Positions 10,830 through 30,950 of a stretch of 64,000 bases of DNA are shown piece after piece. Within the stretch, counting starts at the first letter, position 1. Each line of letters starts with the position of its first letter. This DNA comes from Brugia malayi (Eukaryota > Nematoda > Chromadorea > Rhabditida > Onchocercidae), in contig NW_025062478.1 of the NCBI RefSeq assembly GCF_000002995.4, positions 10,241,001 through 10,305,000 on the forward strand, read 5' to 3'. The translations under genes and the position numbers were made by a program. The notes beneath the pieces are model-generated. The model was not told where the DNA came from. It searched no databases and saw only the letters and a list, made by a program, of their open reading frames with translations.

Positions 10830-13800
10830 TCGAAACTGTACACTGAAAGATTGTCAACAACCATTTTTTAAAAATATTTTAGCTGAAAAAAAAAAAAGAA
10901 AGAAATTGAAATATATTTGAAATTTTCATAGCATTTTATACATATATATGGTAGTCTATGTTAAATTAATTATGAAAATTTCAAAGCTATAATTTATGTC
11001 TTTTATTTTGTTAATTGTTATTGCATAATAAACTCTTTTTTTTTAAAAAAAATAACAAATATTTTACAGTGTAACTTAGCAAAAGCATTTATTTCATAAT
11101 AAGCAATGATTCAGAATAATTTTTCTTCTTATTTTATAAAAATTGCAATCAAATATAATTCAAAAGTTTCAAAACACGAAGTTTAAATATTTTAGAGGAA
11201 AAAAAATAGAAGAAAATAGCTGTGAAGTTATCATTTTTCTTCCTCAATTTTGAAATATTTGAACGAAAAAAATTCAATTTAATTCACAAGCAATCAATTT
11301 TATAGCATATGAAAATAAAATAAAATAAAAATTAAAAAGAAAAAATAAGCAAACAAATAATGCTAACTTAAAGCTTAAATGAAAAATATTGTGTGAAGAA
11401 AACAGAAAGAAAAAAGAAATTAAAACAAAAGGATAAATCTATTAGAAATGTGATGTAAACAATTTGTTTTCTTTCAAATTATACGATTGTTTTGATTTCA
11501 TATAACAATTATTAATTATAAAGTGCTAAATAAAAACTTTAATTCAAAATTTTTGTAATTTAATTAATTCAGTTAATTAAAATACTGTCAAATTATGCTA
11601 TTTTCTTCATCCAAATGATAACAGTAACAATGATAATGATAAACAATAATAAACAATGATAGGAATAAAAATAATGATAATGATAATAACAATAATAATA
11701 ATATGAAATTGTTATAAGTTTAATAATTGAATAATGATTAGATGAAATTTAGAAATGCGAAAATTTTGTGCGAAAGATGAAATCAATCGATCGTAACAAT
11801 AAACATTCATTTCATTTCCTGTTTCCATACCTTTGCACACCTGCAATTTGCTCCATTCGTTACAGTTTTGGAAAATTTTAACAAATCAATAATTTCAGAA
11901 ACTAAAATTATTATCGAATAAATTTTTATCTTTTCATTTCAATAAAATTTTTTCATCCGTTTCTCTTTTTCATTTCAATAAAAATTTTTCATCTCTTTTT
12001 CTGTTTTTGTAACTTATTTTAAAAATAAAATTGATAAAAATTTCAACAAACATTTTTTCAAGTTAAATTATCCACGCATTTTTAATTCGCTTTTTTTTTT
12101 TTTAATTTTTATTTTGATATTTTAACGAATGCATATTGCTTCCTTCGTTTTTCTTTTTTTCTTTTATCGATGAAATAATTTATCATTGAATTATCAGAAT
12201 TAAAAAAAAAAAAAATTAAAAAAGAAAAATCTAAGTTTGATGCAAATAAAACTGTATGATACATGTTTTATCAAAGTATTTTCTCTTTTGCTTTTACTAA
12301 ACGATAAGAATAGAAAAATTCAACTTCAAATGTAAAAATTACTCATCATTATTTTTATTCTTTTGCAATTTTCATTTAATACATAAGCATACATAAACTT
12401 TTCTCTACAAATTTTTCTTCTGCTAAGAATATTTCGCATTTTTGTCTTTTCATTTTTCTTCTCAAGATTTTTTACAAAAAATTGATAAAAGTAGGAAAGG
12501 AAAAAAAAAAAAGTATGAGAATTATTTATAACTTAAATACTACATAAACTTTCATGTGTATCTGTTAAAGTATACGTCAGTTTCAGTTATTTTACTTACG
12601 TGAAATATTGCTACACACTTATTTTTGTTCTCATTTATTTCTAGATTAAAATAATCACTGAATTTCGATGTAATTCATTGTGTTGTTGATGTATGGAATC
12701 AAATGCAATAACGAATCAATTTGTTTATATATCACATATTTTGCTTATTACACATAAATTATTTCACTGATTGTATATGAAAATTTGATAGGAAAAAAAA
12801 AAAAAGGAAAGTTATTAATCAAAAAAGTTAAATTAAAATGCTGTTTGAACGAACAGAAGGAAACAAATATAGTGGACTAGAAAACGGTAAATTCTGCAAA
12901 GTTTCCAAAAAAAAAAAACATATGAATTATACAAATTTCTTATCATTAAGAATTCAGCTAATAAGTTAGTTAATCAAGCAATCTTTTTATCCATCTACCT
13001 AACTCGAATTCATTAATATTCAAAAGATACATTGTGCTATCAATGAAAATTCATTGTTGATAATAAATAATGTATTTGGGAAGAATTAATAAGATAGGGA
13101 ATAGTTCTACTAAAGAGAAAATGATACATAACAAGGTGAACTTATACAATGCTAGCCTAAAATATTCACCTCAAACAAAAAAAAAAAAAAGATTTTATTT
13201 GGGAATCCAGTTATTACTAGTCTAGAAATTAAGTATAAAATAAATATGCTTTTCTGGGAAAGTAAATTTTGGCTCTATTATTATTAAAATTTGTTTCCTC
13301 CAAAGAAATTTCATCCTTTTCAAAAGCTTAAAATGTACACTATTTCATGCTCATATCCTGCCTGACCCGTAAAAATCAAAAACATTTTTTTTCCCTCTGG
13401 AGCTGATTCACACTCTTACTTTTGTTCCATTCAGTAAAATCAATCAGAAAATACAATAATATGCTGTTATAAAAGTAATAAAATGAATTTTCTACAAACA
13501 AACAGAAATTAAAAACTGATATTTCAAGACGAAAAAAAAAAGAAGGCAATAATACCCAAACAATATATCCCACAAATTCATAAATGATGAAGAAAAAAGA
13601 AGTCACGCTCACCTCGTCCAATTAAATTAATATCTATCCTTCATTTTGAATGTTCCTATGAATTTCATACAGTCCACCAAGAGTTCAAATAGATAATTCC
13701 TAATTTCATGTTAAAGAGAACGTACTGTAGTTTTGCAAATATGTTTTGAATGTAAACAGCTTAAAAGTCTCAATTGTATAATGGTTCCGAAATTAGACAT

Positions 13801-13997
13801 TCAAATTATTCGAAACAGAAGACGAATCCTAAATTCAGTCATCCAGAAGAATCTATGGATTCTGGTGAGGTTAATCAAAATATATTACACATTTCTTACT
13901 TTCAGCAATTGTATACAGCACTGTTTAAAGTGAATGGTTGCACGAGACCAAAAAATTTGGTTCAAAATTTCCCAGTTCACTACTACCATAAATTCGT
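10830..13997. other. Intergenic between rme-1 3' end and innexin
   Basis: AT-rich DNA. The right part (about 13.2-14.0 kb) should contain the rme-1 3' UTR. The left part would hold the promoter of the upstream innexin first exon. Frames on either strand (13376-13621 minus, 13733-14019 plus) show no family resemblance; the plus ones are antisense to the rme-1 terminal exon and UTR. Confidence 0.5.
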
Positions 13998-19575
<5,578 letters not shown>

Positions 19576-22500
19576 CTGAAAAATAATATTTCTTATTTCT
19601 AGACTTTCTTTACAACTAATGACTCATTTACTTTAACGAATAAATAACGTGAAAACAAGTATGTTTCGTTAAAATTATGGAAAAAGATAAAGAAAACAAT
19701 AAATGACTGCATGAATCATACGACAAAGTATAAAAGAATGACTCAGCATTGAAAAGTTTATTGATAAGTAAATCAACCACTAACCCTATTTCTCAGAAAT
19801 ATTCAATAACCGAGAAAACTTTAAAAGTTAAACAAACATTTCGCCCAAAACAAAACCATACGAAAATCCATTAGGAAACTACTTTAGATAATCTTAAATC
19901 ATTAATCTCACACTGTCAGTCAATTTAAATTACGATTCATCAGAGTGTTTGAGTTTTACCACAATTCTAATTCTCCATTATACATGTTATTAAATGCGTA
20001 TATGTAAAGCTCATACCAATTTAAAATACAATTCACTTGTAGCAAATATGTCCAATTAATTAGCAGTATTAGAGAGATAAAGAGTAAATACTACTGGCAT
20101 TCGAAGCATACAGTTTATTTCAAAGGATTAGCGAATAAACAAATGAGTAAATTGTAACTGAATGATCAACGTTTACTGGTGAGTAAATGATTGAAAACTT
20201 AATGTGAAATAGATTAGTAAGCAATTGATATGATCTCACAAGTTTGGTTAAACCAACAAAGTACGTTCAAGTTTTGCTAATATTTCAGGATAGAATGATT
20301 CGAACGAAATTTGAATAGCGAAAAAAGGTATTGTGAATTTAATCTGTATCAAAATGTTATTTTCAAACAAAAAAAAAAAAAAAAAAAAAACTTAGAACCA
20401 GTGTGCCTTTCAGGTAAAATGGAAAATGAGCCAGAAAGTTGTTTTAACAAAAGATTTTCCTTTTTAAATAACTTGCTAGAAATTTTAAAATGACATCCTA
20501 GTTTTTATTAAAGTTAAAAATTAGCAATAAACTAAGATCAAAAATTGGGTGTCTCATAATTGACTATTTGTAGATTTCCAAAACTATCACATAAAGCTCC
20601 GAGAGTTCCATATGATTTGCTATTTTTTTTAAGCTAATGAAAACATCAAATTCATTAAGCCATGTTTTTGAAACAAATTTTATTGAAAATAATTTTCTCT
20701 ATGAAATATAAACATTAATATATATATGAATGAATAGTATATGAAAGATAAACAAAAGAATGAATCACCCCAACAACCATAACTATTGAAACTAAATTTT
20801 GTAATAACTCACTGAGAATCCTGAAAATTTGCATAGCAATCCAAGTTGTAAGGATGGAAAACTTCTGCATTCGAAATAGAACATAAACAGTGAGTTATGA
20901 AAACCCTACGGAATCAGAAAATATTCACTAACCAAACATTTATTATGACTGCATATCGCTAATCATTTAAAGGTGATAAATTGTGAAAATTATATGGAAA
21001 GAAAAAAAAAATTATACGGATAAAATATAACTGTAAACAAATACTGAAAACAACAGTAATCGAACAACATCACGGAAGTCTCACTTTTCGCAATAACGTT
21101 TCTTCTCTGAAATTTTACAAAGAAAAAGTGTTTGTTCAGAATTTAATTATGCTTTACAATAGATAAATCATATGTAACATTCTCAACTGGAACATTTAAA
21201 AGTGAACACGAATAAAATTTAAAAATTTTACGGAAATCATCGAAATAATATTTTTTAGAAGTAACAAAAATTTGAAGTTTATCAACATAAAGTAATAGGT
21301 TAAAATTCCCTTCGTTATATTCATTTGATTACAAAAAACATACAGATAGGTGTAAACAGCAAATATCAACAGCCGAACTGATAAATATCAACAACCGGAA
21401 GAAAAGTTGCAAAAAAACGGAATAACTCAATCCGATTTAATTCCGTAAATCGTTGCATCGTATCATATTTCTATCAAAAATTGAGATATCAAAATCTAGA
21501 AATGCTGCAAAATCAAAAAAAAAGAAAAGAAAAAAAAGAATGGAACATGCCAAAACAAAACAAAACAATGAGAGAAGGAAGTATCACCCAACAGGTCGAA
21601 ACCAAAACCAAACATTGTCGCATGATAATGCCACAATGCAATTTGTTTGTCTGTGCCAGTTAAAACTATAAAGTGTGTAAGACAAATGGTGTATGTGAAA
21701 TAGAATTTGCTAGAGATTGAGAAGCTGAAGAAAGAGCACTATATTTTGAGAGACATCATGAATTTACAGGATTTACGAAATATTGCTTTGTAAGTGTTTT
21801 AATTTAGAAAAATTCACAATTGGAAATTACAGTTATAATTAAATAAATAAATGAGATTTATAAGTTATACAATCCCTTATAATGGTCTTTTAGTAATTGT
21901 TTGAAAGTAAGGAAGAGAAAATATAATTGAATTGAAGACAATGAGAATGAGAGCATGAATGGGAAAGATTGAGAGAAAGTGAGAAAATGTATGGTTGTTA
22001 ATGTTAGCAGAGATTGAGAGCATGTCAAAATATTCACTATCGGTTGGACAGTTTTTTTTTTTTTTTTCAATTTTTTCACTTTTCAACACTTTAATTCATT
22101 TGCTTAAAAGTGTGCAAATAACCATAAATTGTGCCAAGTAAATTTACAAGTATGAATTTTTTGAATTATTAGGAAATATTTGTGTTTTAAATCTGTTTTG
22201 GACTAATTTTAATACAATTTATTTGTTGTAATAAACTTACGTGTAAGTAAAATAATTTTTATTAGATTTTTAGGATTATAAATTAAAAAAAAAAAAAAAA
22301 AAAAAACAAATTATTTCATTTTTCGAAATCTGTAAATTGAATGAAAATAAATTAGCATTAAAAAATATTCAACTATGTGAGGTATAATTTAATTTAATAA
22401 ACAATTAATTAATCTAACATGATTTTGTAATTTATTTACATGCATATACAATTTTATCGTTTGCTTAAAAACGTAAAAATTTGCGTGTAATTTTTACCAC

Positions 22501-23519
22501 TTAACATTTCACGTTAATACGTGTAAACACGCAATATTCGTCAAATATAAATGAATGATGTAATTTTGTTATTAATAGATAATCTGTGAGCTATATGGTA
22601 GTGGTAATTATATATAACTCTAATATTTACAATTCTTTGGGAATGAGAATTACATAAACATCCGTTTGATAAACAATATAAATTATCAAATATTTGTATG
22701 CTATAAATTTTTGTAACTCTCAGTTGTTTTAAATTCAATTGAAATTTGAAACATTTTAACATGATAAATGGTAAACAAATGGAGAAAAAAGAATTAAATA
22801 ATCTAAAATAGAAATTGCTATGAATAATTATAATGAATCATTTAAGAGATTTTGGAAAATATTCTCATTAAATCAATACTTATATAACTGAATTTGAATT
22901 AGTTAATTCTATTTGTTTAGTAATTTTTACTCTTTTTTCTAATGTCATATTTGATTGGAAAAAAATTTATGAAATTTAAGATATTTTGTTTCTGAAGAAA
23001 AAAAAAAAAATTCTGCTAATAACAATTGGTTAAAGATTTTGTTTAAGAAATTTTGCAGTAGCATAAAGGAAGTCAATTTGAGAAGTACGAAATGACAATA
23101 ATGCAAATCTTTAGATCAAATTGATTTGTTTGCTGTTTGTGATGGTGGATAGATTGATTTTAAAGTTTTTATCAAAATTGAAAGAGTTAGAGTAAACAGA
23201 ATTTCTCACGATAACTCATTGTTGACATTATTTCATTGTCAATTTTATTTTATTTTATTATTATTTTTTTTTTTTCATCATTTTTTTGAACATGTTTTTC
23301 ATGAAATCTAACGTAAAACTGAATATACAAATAAACTTACTTCTTTACCTTTTCCTGTTATTAATGTTAGTGAGAAAGTTTGAGAGAATAAATTTTCAGA
23401 AGTTATTGTTATAGTTCTAAGATGCAGTTGAAAAATTTTAAATTACTTTCACAGGCTAGTATGAAATAAATTTAGTGAAACAGCGAGCTAATTTATTAGA
23501 TTTTTTAATTCAAATATTT
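19576..23519. other. Gene-poor region upstream of rme-1
   Basis: AT-rich sequence without a recognisable gene. The first 2 kb upstream of 19575 are slightly less AT-biased and may include rme-1 promoter or outron sequence. Frames at 20311-20493, 21453-21671 and 21858-22089 are short, low-complexity or poly-lysine-rich because of A-runs, and match no family I know. Confidence 0.5.
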
Positions 23520-23995
23520 TCTGATAATAATGATAATAATGATAATAATAACACTAGCAAATATTACTAATAATGATAATAATAGTTAATTGCAATAAAA
23601 TGCGATAGCAGCTACAATTATGATAACAATAGTTGGTAATAATAATTAATGGTAACAATAATAACAATGATGATAAAAATAGTAATGGTAGCAATAAATA
23701 ATAGCGATATTAATAAATAATAATAACAACAATAATAATAGTAAATATTAATAATAATAATAATAATTACAATAATAGTAAATAATAACAATAATAAAAA
23801 ATAATAATGATGATAATAATAAATAATAATAATAATAATAATAATAGTAATAATAATAATAAATAATAATAACAATAATAATAAATATTAATAACAATAA
23901 TAATAATTGATAATGATGGTAATAATAAACAATAATAATAGTAATAATAATAAATAATAATAACAATAAATAATAATAATGATTCCGCAGATATT
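23520..23995. repeat. AAT/ATG trinucleotide microsatellite block
   Basis: Nearly 480 bp of degenerate AAT repeats with GAT, AAC and AGT variants on the plus strand. The Tyr/Ile-rich minus-strand frames over it (23618-23875, 23748-24044) are repeat translations, not genes. Confidence 0.95.
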
Positions 23996-26900
23996 TAATA
24001 TTAAAAGAACGGATAATAAAATGTTTAGAATTTTCAAGTAACACCAGAAAGATTTGCCATGTTTCGGAATGTTTTAGAGGTATTATTCATTTTGTAATTC
24101 ATAAAGATGCACGAAAGAAGCGCTAACTGTCACAATAATGACAATTGCCGCCAATCATTCATGCTTCGAGAACGTTACCAAAATGGGCGCATCTCAAAAT
24201 TGTTTTATAAAATAATTTTTCCTTGCAATATTCGATCAATAAACGAATAAATGAATGGTAACGAAAGAATGTGTGCTTTTAATTTTTGATTCTTCTTGAA
24301 AATAACATTCTTTCTAATATATATATTAAAATGTCTGCAAGAAATTCCTTTCTTAATGAAAAATTTAATCAAAAATATCATTCATATATGAATTATCAAT
24401 AAAAGTTATCACTGATTAGCATATGTAAGTTATCAGTAAACTAATCACTTATTGACAAATTAATATTTATTGTATTTTGAATCTATTATTTACGTATTGT
24501 AAAAAAAAAACATATTAAACAATAAGAGAACAAAACAAAAAAAAAGTAAGTAAATAAGTAATTAGTAGTGTAAATAAATAAAATAGTAGAGAAATTAAAA
24601 GTAATGAAATAAAATGGAATTAATAAGAGATTTAAATATTTTTGAAAAAGAAAATACAGCAAAAGATGACATTAAAATAATTCGAAATATTATGAATCCA
24701 TTCATTCGGTCAAAAAGAAAATTAGCATAATAGAATTTATAATTTAGCTTCACATATGCAAATTAAATTATCAATTATAAAGGTAATATGGTCATTTTGA
24801 ACAGGTGAGCAGGTCACTGTAATATTTAATAGTGTCGCATGAAAAATTTCAAAATTTGATAATCGTTTGAAAATTGCACAAAAGAAATAAATAAATTTTG
24901 ATTATTCTATTTGTACTGCTGAGGAAAAGAAGAATAGATTTATTGATCGATTTGAAAAAAAAAAAAAAAACTTTTAGTAATACGAAATTTTTATTTTTTG
25001 TTTTTTTGTAGAAACGAAATCAATTAGAAATTGAAAATACAAAGGAAAGCAAAAAGAGAAAGACAGAGAGAGAGAAAAAATATTTTAATATGCAAATTTA
25101 CTTTTTCATTTTTTTTTTTTTTTTTTTTTTGTTTTTTATGGAATTGGTGAAAATTTTTAAATAATATATTAAAAATTTTGTGAGATGAAAATAATATTTC
25201 AAATTTCTTAAATGATTCTTTAAATTTAGCACATTTTATTTCAATTTATGAATGCATTGAATTATGAAATGTGAATTTTTGCATAATTATGCGTCAAAAT
25301 CCTAAAAATTTTCACAAAATGCTTTTTTTTTTTTTTTTTTTTTTTTTAGCAAAATTTCATTTTGCTAAATTGAATTAATTTATGATAAAATAGCAAAATA
25401 AAAATAATTAAAATTGCCTCTTTTGATTGATGTGATAAAATACTTCAATTAAACAAGTTCCAATTAATAATTTTACATGAAAATATTTTGTGCATTTCTG
25501 GTTTTTAAGTATAATAACATTTAATGCGAACCATACATTTTCATATTTATAATTTGTTTTGCTTTTAAATTTTAATTTTTGTCAGTTAATAATTTATTAA
25601 TTAATTACGAATATAAATTAATCAGTGCGATAGAATTAAACTGAATAATTTTAAAGTTTATGATGTAAACTTTTTGAGCGAATATCTTCTACATCAGAGC
25701 TCTGTGACAATTATTATGTGACAGTTATTTATTCCTTGATAATTCAATTCAAAATTTTTTTGATCTCTTCAAATTCATTAAATTTATTAAGCTAACTAAT
25801 TTCTCTGTCAAATAAAACTTCAAATTTCAAACTTTTTGAATTCTTCAAAAATTTCAATCAATATTATTCATTTATTTATAATGAGTGAAATAAATCCTAC
25901 AATCATGAATGAATACAATTTTATACGACAAATACTTATTTCAAAAACGAAAACAGAGAGAGAGAGAGAGAGAGGGAGAGAAAAAAAAATACAATTTGAA
26001 AATAGGAAAATTATAAAAACCAGTTGAATTTCATGTATTTTGAACTTGTTTTTTTTTTTTTTTTTTTCAAAAATAAACGAATATAAAAAAACATTTTTAG
26101 AAGATAAATTTCATACGTATTTTATAATTCAAATTTGTAATAAAAGTAGAAAATTTCTAAAATGATCCCTAAAAAAAAAAAAGAAAAAAAAAGAGAATTG
26201 CCTATGCGCGCAAATAATTTTAAACATTTTTGATCGTTTGAAAAAAAAAAAGAAAAATAATGATTATCTAAAAAAAAAAAAATAAATTAAAAATTTTACT
26301 AAAATTTATTAAATTAAAAGAAATATATTAAGTAAAAAAAGAAAAAAGAAAAAATGTTGCCAATTTAAGAATATTAATTGATAATCAAATTTTTTAAAAA
26401 AAAAAAAAAAAGTAAAATAAATGATAAATGAATGGAGTAGAAATTTTATTGCTGAAAAAAAAATTAAGAAGTAAAAATTTCTCGGTCAAGAAAAAAAAAA
26501 AAATGAAAGAGATGAAAACGAAGAGTAATTCATAATAATTTCTTCTCGATAATTCTTTCATTTCATTTCAAACAAATTAATTAATCATACTAATGTCAAA
26601 CGGAAAAAAAAAGAAAAAAAAAGAATTGAAAAAATCAATTTGATTATAATTTTAATTAAAAATGATTTATGACAAATGAATAAATTAGCCATTTGATGCA
26701 TTAAAAATTTTAATGACTAATTTCATTTGTCTAACATTTACAAATTTAATTATTAAAACGAAATTAAAAAATTTTTTCATTCTATTACTCTTTCATTTTA
26801 TCATAATAAATATGTAAAATTCATATAAATTAATTATTTTCTCTTTGCTTTCTTTTTCATTTTTTTTTTTTCACATCTAAAACTGCTAGTATATTTGTTA

Positions 26901-29900
26901 TGAAAGAAAAATTTTATAGAAATAATTTTTAAAAAGAGCTAGAAATGAATTAAAATATAACATTTAAAAAAAAAAAAAGAGAAAGGTTATTGACCGTCCA
27001 CAAATTTTTAAAGAAAAAAAAAAGAATTATCGCCATAACAAAATAATTTACACTTTTTATCAAATGCGAAGTAAAAAAAAAAAAAGTGGTAAAATAAATT
27101 ATTTAAACTATCAATGGTGTAAGTAAAATAAAAAAAAAAAAAAATAATAAAATGTTTTTGCATTACTTTTTGGTAAATATTTGCAATACATTTAGAAATT
27201 ATAAAAATTGTTAAAAAAATTTTATTAAATTAAATACTTTTACATTTTAAGCCTAATTACAGCATTCTGTTATTTTAATTAATCTGAAATTAAATCCACT
27301 TTAATTCATTTGAAATGAATTAGTAAAAAAATTATTAAAGTGATTATCAGATTGCATTTCAATTGATTAGCAATTCTTAAAAGTTCTTAAATCTTAATAA
27401 AATACTTAAAATAATAACAAAAAAAAAAAAGCCATTTAATTAATAAAAAGGAAAAACTAAAATTTTTAAATATTAAATTAATAATTTTGATAAAATTTTT
27501 TTTTTAAATTTAAAACAAATATTCAAAATGCATAATTTAAAGTAAATTAACCATAATTTGTTATAATAAAATCTCATTAATATCTACGAACTAATTAAAT
27601 TCGATAATAGTATTCAAATAATAATGAAAATAATGATGGCAATAAGCGAGCAGAAATTGTAAGAAAATATAATTTATAATTTGACAGGTAAATTGCTCAA
27701 TCAATAAAACTGGAAATGTTCAAAATTTAGTGGTACAGTGATACGATACTTAATTAATTCATACAATTTTAATAAATTAAATATTTTTTATTTAAATAAT
27801 AATAAATTCAATAACTTTTTGTTAATCAAAATTTAATCGAAATTTCATACGAAGTAAAAATAAGGCAAAAATTGATTGCTACATAAGTTTTTTTTTTTGC
27901 AAAATATCAAAGTAATGCGCTATTGGAGATATTCATAAACTTAATGATCACATAATGAGCGCTCATTTGTCGCATCTAAAATTTGGTCAAAAATATTTCA
28001 ATAAGTTATATATTTTTGAAAAAAAAAATATTTATTTAATTTTTAACAATTACAATAAAATTAATTTGATAGTTTTGATAATGAATTATCAAAGAAATTA
28101 ATTGTAGGGGAAAAAAAAAAACTAAGAAATATATTAGAGTAATTGAAATTACAATTCTAGAATTTAAATTTGAAATTATATGCGAATAAATTAGAATCAT
28201 ACGTTAATGAATAACAAATTTTACGTAACAAACTTCACGTAACAAATTTCACGTATCTACTAACTTCTTCTTTTATTGCTGAGAAAAAAATAGAAATAGA
28301 GCAAATTGGTGGAAAAGTAGAGAAAGCTTTGAAAGAAATTTCAAAAATTTTTAAACTCGTCAAAATACCATGGCAACGACTACCGCTGTAAGAGTTCACC
28401 TAATGTTCTATTTAAATTTACGACATTTCATTTTATTTCATTCCTTTTCCTCTTCCTCTTCGTTTTCTTTTTTCTTACAAAAATTATGCTCTTTTTAAAA
28501 TTTGAAATTACTTAATGTCTTCAATAATAAGTAAAAGTCAAAAAAAAAAAAAAAAACAGAGTAAAATGTAAAATTGAGGGTAAGGACTATAAAATAAAAC
28601 TGAAATGAAATAATAAATATTAAAAAAAATTGAAATGATCCTTTTCCTCTTCCTCTTTCTACCTCTCCTTTCTTTCTTTTTCCTCTTCCGCTTCCCTCTT
28701 CATTTCTCTTTCGAAAATTGTGCTCTTTTTAAAATTTAAATTTTCTTAATGTCTTCAATAAAATAAGCAAAAGTCAAAAAAACAGGATGAAATGTAAAAA
28801 ATTAAAAGCAGAGAATAAAATTTGAAAATTGAAATGAAATAAAATATTGAAAAAATTAAAATGAAAATATTAAATATTATTGAAAAGAATTGAAATGAAA
28901 TGAAATAAAATATTAAAATTTATGGAAAAAAGAAGTAAACAAATGAGCTTTTATGCATGATATAAAAACATTTTGGTTGATTACATTAGTACTAGCTGTT
29001 ACGACCAGGTAAACATACAGGTGAAATAATTTATAAACCGGTCGGCGCCTTTTTAATTGCTCCCTGTAAGGTTTTTTCCAAACAAACGGATAATTGTGAC
29101 AGAGAAAATGAATTATATTTTTTAACATATTTAATAAATTTGATAACACAATTACAAAATTTCGTAGAATATTTCAAAAAAAAAAATTATTGTAAATAAA
29201 ACAAATAATTATAAATGAAATACAAATAATTACAAATAAAATAAAATTAATTGCAAATAAAAATTAAAAATAAATTTTTCTTTCACCGCCAAATTTTATA
29301 ATAAAACTAAAAGATTTTTATCATTTAATATTAAAATAAAATTAAAAAAGACATAAAATGTAATAAAATAGGAAAAGATTAGAATGAAGAATTTATGGTT
29401 TTGAAAAATTTTACTAAATTAGTGGAAGAACACAATAATTATTATATAGTTAATTTCAGGTTAATTTGCTTAGTTAATTTCAGGTTACCTTTCTTAGTTA
29501 ATTTCAGGCTAATTTACTTGCAAGTCTTGTCTAGCATACTGAATAAATGCTATTAGGTAATAATTTTTTTTTATTTATTTGTTTTTAAATTATGCAAATT
29601 TAGTATGTATGGAAATTACAGATTATAGAATAGCAATGAGTGTAAAATTGAATTTAAAAAGAAGGAAAAATAATTAATTCTTAATGACAATTAAACTGTG
29701 TCTTAAATGTTAATTGATCGATGATTTAAAAAATTTTTAAACTATTTAATAAAAAAATATCGACACAGTATCAATCAGAGGAAACCAAAAAAAAAAAAAA
29801 ACGATGTCAAAGTTTTTTATTTATTTATTTATTTTTTTTTTTTTTTAAGCAAATGAAATTTGATGACATTTTACTTATAAGGCACACAAATTACACTCTT

Positions 29901-30469
29901 TTTTGTTTGTTTGCAAAATTTAAAAAATTAAAAATACAAAGATAAAAATTCCAAAAAATTAAATATTGAATAACAACAAATGAAATTTTGAAATTTTCAT
30001 AAATCAAAAAAAAAAAAAAAGGATCAATTAGTAATACTAATGAAAATTTAAACTTTTCATTAGCTTTTTTTTTAATTCTTTTTCTTTTTCCAAAAATGAA
30101 ATATTATTAATCATTTTTTTGTACTAAATAAAAAAATTAAAATTATTTTTGTTTGGTTTTTTTTAAAAAAAAAAGACGCCAAATAATGGAATAAATAAAT
30201 TAATTGTGTAAGTAATTGTGACAAAGAACATGAAGAAATGAAATTTATGTAATTAAATTATGGAATTTTAAATTTTAAATTTAATATATTGATAATATCT
30301 TTTTTTTGTAAATTTTTCTTGATAATTTAATCATTTAATTTGATAAAAAAGAAAAAAGATTATTTAAATAATTATAAATGATAATTGTGTCTTTATGCAT
30401 AATTTCAAGCTGATAAATATTATCACATTTCTACATTAGAAAAATATTTAATAAGCAATATAACAATAA
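23996..30469. other. Gene-poor AT-rich stretch
   Basis: Dominated by A/T homopolymers. Minor structures: a richer patch at 24100-24250 with a 47-codon ORF; a duplicated segment of about 100 bp (28441-28560 and 28660-28800, offset 234 bp) with CTCTTCC tracts and CTTAATGTCTTCAATAA; a GC-richer patch at 29000-29100 with possible splice signals; and a 24-bp unit (AGTTAATTTCAGG) three times at 29450-29520. No certain gene. Confidence 0.45.
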
Positions 30470-30640
30470 CAATAAGACCCTTCTTATTGTACCAAAACAA
30501 TAACAATATTCTCTTTTCTTATTGTACCAAGACAGTAGCAATATTCTCTTATTGGACCAAAACAATAGTAACATTCTCTTTTCTTATTGTACTAAAACAA
30601 TAGTAATAAGCTCTTTTCTTATTGTACCAAAACGGTGGTA
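30470..30640. repeat. Short minisatellite of hairpin-forming units
   Basis: Five units of about 30-37 bp, each with CTTATTGTACCAAAACAATA and most preceded by CTCTTTT. Inside each unit TATTGT and ACAATA are inverted, so every unit could fold as a small stem with a CCAAA-type loop. Copies differ at a few bases (ACAGTAGC, GGTGGTA), so the array is old. No coding content. Confidence 0.8.
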
Positions 30641-30783
30641 TCATTAATTCAAATTCCTCAATCTAAAACTCTAATATGATTGAATAATTTGAAGTTAACT
30701 TTTTGTTTTCATTTTAACATTAATAATTAAAAATTTTTTATTTAACAAATTAAAAAATAAATTAAAATAAATGATCGAAATAC

Positions 30784-30950
30784 CAACTTTCATAATAATC
30801 CGTTAGTGGACGAAATCGTTTAATCTGTATCGATGCTTTCGGATCAGTATCTTCATTGATAAGATAATCATCAGTACAATCAGTTACTAGTAAAATACTG
30901 GATCGTGTTCGTGGTATTAGCATATTGAAATTAGCCAAGAATTTATTCAT
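30784..30950 (-). CDS. Possible orphan exon, function unknown
   Basis: An open frame of ordinary amino-acid composition in an otherwise poly-A/T region. It starts MNKFLANFNMLIPRTRSS and contains SSILLVTDCTDDYLINED and KRFRPLTDYYESW, followed by a possible donor (TTG|GTATTTCG). A possible acceptor (AAATTTAG) lies about 60 nt before the ATG, which would make it a first coding exon. Phase 2 at the donor matches a 45-nt open segment at 29063-29019 (EQLKRRRPVYKLFHL), itself flanked by CTTACAG and GTATGT. I do not recognise the protein. Chance ORFs of this length are uncommon here but not excluded. Confidence 0.3.

Noticed and set aside
23618..24044. Tyr/Ile-rich minus-strand frames
   Set aside because: Microsatellite translation, no start context or splice logic.
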